The notes under the pieces: generated by a model
Database searches by the model: none
Told to the model about the DNA's origin: nothing
The model's input: only the letters and a program-made list of their open reading frames with translations
Assembly (NCBI GenBank): GCA_964487605.1
Contig: CAZARU010000011.1
Location: 32,941-96,940, forward strand
DNA length: 64,000 nucleotides
From: JAJDAH01 sp964487605
Lineage (GTDB): Bacteria; Myxococcota_A; Polyangia; Polyangiales; Polyangiaceae
Direction: 5' to 3'
In this document: in pieces, positions 62,572 to 64,000 of the stretch
How the letters are laid out: the number at the start of each line of letters is the position of its first letter
How positions within the stretch are numbered: position 1 is the first letter of the stretch
Made by a program: the position numbers and the translations under genes

Positions 62572-63609
62572 CTAGACCGGGCGCGGCAGCGACGCGGGCA
62601 GCCGCCCCGTGTCCAGAGACCAGTCGAGCAGATCGCGAATCGACGCGACCAGAGGACGAGGCGTGAACCCGAGCTCCCGGCGGGCCCGCTCGTTCGACAG
62701 GTAGAGGTACCGCCTCAACCGCTTCTCGAGCTGGACCTTCGTCACGATGGGACGCTTGCCTGCAGCCCGCACGACGCGCTCGTACGCGCCCACGGTCGCG
62801 AGCAACGGTCCGTCGGGCAGGCGGAACGGCGGTGCGCCGCGGAGGCCACGCCGGACGCGGACGGTCTCGAGCAACTCTCGAAAAGTCAGGTTCGTCCCCC
62901 CGAGAATGTAGCGCCGACCCCGCGTCCCCTTCTCGAACGCGAGGACGTGCCCCCGCGCCACGTCCCTCACGTCCACCGCGTTCAACCCACCGCCGAACCA
63001 GATGGGCAGGCGAGCTCGTCGATACATCTGCTCGATGCGCGCGTTCGATGGTGTCCCCGTCGGATCGCGGGGGCCGATGGCCATCCCCGGCAGCACCGCA
63101 ACGGCGTCCACGTCCGCCGCCCGCTCCCACAACCTTCGTTCGGCTTCGACCTTCGCCCGCTGGTAGGGCGTCACCGCGAGGTCGTTCCAGTCGTCCTCGT
63201 CGCAGGGACGGCCCGGATCGTCGGTCTCGCCGACGGCGGCAGCGGAACTCGTGTAGACCAGCCGGACGCCCTCCTCGCGCACCGCCGCGAGCACGGCGTC
63301 GAGGCCGTCGAGGGCGAGCGAGACGACCTCTTCCGCAGACTCCCTGCCGGAGCCGTCGAGCATGGCGAGGTGGAACACGGCCGAGACTCCGCGGGCCGAC
63401 TTCGCGACCACGTCGTGATCCCGCACGTCCCCACGGAGCGGCTCGAACCCCTCCCCTTCGATGTGACCCGGGGGGTGCACCGCGACGTCGAGCCCGCGCA
63501 CGTCCCAGCCGTCCTGCAGCAGCGTGCGTGCCACCCAGCCGGCGACGTATCCGGCGGTTCCCGTGACCAGGGCGATGCGTCGGGCGCTCAAGGGGCGCGT
63601 AAGATGCAC
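62572..63609 (-). CDS. NAD-dependent epimerase/dehydratase (extended SDR)
   Basis: 345 residues from GTG 63609; a TTG nearer the Rossmann strand is an alternative. Extended SDR with NAD-binding VTGTAGYVAGWVARTLL (GxxGxxG), the acidic strand end GLDV, active-site TSSAAAVGE and YQRAK (Tyr and Lys four apart), then PGMAIGPRDPTGTPSN. The order resembles dihydroflavonol-4-reductase-like and 3-beta-HSD-type enzymes; substrate unknown. Lies 35 bp upstream of the kinase-AAA gene on the same strand. Confidence 0.88.
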   Translation of the reverse strand: MHLTRPLSARRIALVTGTAGYVAGWVARTLLQDGWDVRGLDVAVHPPGHIEGEGFEPLRGDVRDHDVVAKSARGVSAVFHLAMLDGSGRESAEEVVSLALDGLDAVLAAVREEGVRLVYTSSAAAVGETDDPGRPCDEDDWNDLAVTPYQRAKVEAERRLWERAADVDAVAVLPGMAIGPRDPTGTPSNARIEQMYRRARLPIWFGGGLNAVDVRDVARGHVLAFEKGTRGRRYILGGTNLTFRELLETVRVRRGLRGAPPFRLPDGPLLATVGAYERVVRAAGKRPIVTKVQLEKRLRRYLYLSNERARRELGFTPRPLVASIRDLLDWSLDTGRLPASLPRPV

Positions 63610-63709
63610 GACGGGTGTTGGCTCGTCAAAAGGCGCGGGGCGTGGGTTGCGCGTGCGGAGGCGACCATGGCGTCACCACCGCGGTGCGGCACGGTCTGGC
63701 ACACGAGCT

Positions 63710-63733
63710 GGACCCGCGCGAAGGCGCGGGTCC
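63710..63733. other. strong 10-bp-stem hairpin in an intergenic region
   Basis: GGACCCGCGC, loop GAAG, GCGCGGGTCC: a perfect inverted repeat between the epimerase gene and the divergent lipoprotein gene, about 96 bp before the latter's start. No T-run follows on either strand, so it is not a canonical intrinsic terminator. It may be a leader hairpin or operator. Confidence 0.4.
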
Positions 63734-63829
63734 GCGATCGTTTCCGCGATTTCGCGGGCGCAGCAGCGTACTTTTCCGCCCACGGCGGGAGGCACGCGTG
63801 TTGCTCGTTCTCGAGGCGAGGTGACGAAA

Positions 63830-64000
63830 ATGCGCTCGACGATTCGACCCGCTCTGTTCGCGTTCGTGCTCGCGACGGCGACGGCAGCGTGCGGCAGCGA
63901 CGGCGACTCCGGGGGCGGCGCGGGAGCCACCGGCGGCTGCGCTGGCGGTGGCGGCCAGGGCGGTGAAGCCGGCTCGGCCGGTGCGAGTGGCGGCGCGCGC
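63830..64000 (+). CDS. lipoprotein with Gly-rich linker, truncated by the window end
   Basis: 57 visible residues from ATG 63830, which follows GAGGTGACGAAA; the in-frame GTG at 63821 overlaps this ribosome site. The start MRSTIRPALFAFVLATATAACG is a lipoprotein signal with a lipobox Cys. A Gly/Ser/Ala-rich linker follows to the edge, the same build as several other lipoproteins here. The functional domain lies outside the window. Confidence 0.75.
   Translation, partial: MRSTIRPALFAFVLATATAACGSDGDSGGGAGATGGCAGGGGQGGEAGSAGASGGAR

Overview
The window is a 64 kb stretch of very GC-rich (about 70%) chromosomal DNA, densely packed with genes on both strands. Several features point to a Myxococcota genome, most likely of the Polyangia type. 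There are three Hanks-type Ser/Thr protein kinases (one with a PEGA domain, one fused to an AAA ATPase and repeats), an FHA protein, a zinc-ribbon/GYF/AgmX-like protein, a MYXO-CTERM-like surface protein, and many Gly/Ser-rich or Cys-rich lipoproteins. GTG and TTG starts and 4-bp ATGA/GTGA stop-start overlaps are common. I see no rRNA, tRNA, CRISPR array, prophage or insertion sequence.

Layout. 0-9.7 kb: a partial gene, two paralogous lipoproteins, a PQQ-type beta-propeller plus a diheme cytochrome c, a propeller-like lipoprotein coupled to an MFS transporter, a STAS-like protein and an envelope protein with a Pro/Tyr/Gly repeat. 9.7-14.2 kb: PPi-type phosphofructokinase coupled to an AlkD-like protein, and a PEGA kinase. 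14.3-18 kb: Cys-rich lipoproteins and a short-chain dehydrogenase. 18-21 kb: a Na/Pi symporter with a separate PhoU-like partner and an FHA protein. 21-26.5 kb: secreted proteins and a kinase with an acidic repeat tail. 26.7-31.2 kb: an APC permease fused to USP domains, a selenocysteine-type peroxiredoxin and an FMN glutamate-synthase-like protein. 31.2-39.5 kb: a minus-strand run (RlmI-like methyltransferase, HAD phosphatase, argD, argF, degenerate P-type ATPase, GPH/MelB-like transporter). 39.7-45.8 kb: outer-membrane protein, lnt, HU, ybeY, transaldolase/F6P aldolase and ApbE. 45.8-55.2 kb: M20 peptidase, lipoprotein, enoyl-CoA hydratase, M1 aminopeptidase with HEAT repeats, RecD2-type helicase and an AgmX/GltJ-like protein. 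55.4-64 kb: PRXL2-like redox protein, MYXO-CTERM protein, a regulatory block (AAA+ regulator, LuxR-type regulator, kinase-AAA protein), an epimerase and a lipoprotein cut by the window end.

The strongest non-routine signal is at 29.0-29.5 kb. A Bcp/PrxQ-type peroxiredoxin reads through an in-frame TGA exactly at the peroxidatic cysteine. An 8-bp-stem hairpin sits at the distance expected of a bacterial SECIS element, so the gene is best read as a selenoprotein that ordinary ORF calling truncates. The second is at 33.0-35.3 kb: a complete P1B-ATPase fold that has lost its phosphorylated Asp, CPC, TGES and GDGxND motifs, translationally coupled to argF. A third, weaker candidate is a nested set of complementary segments followed by a T-run in the only gene-free stretch longer than 300 bp (between hup and ybeY).
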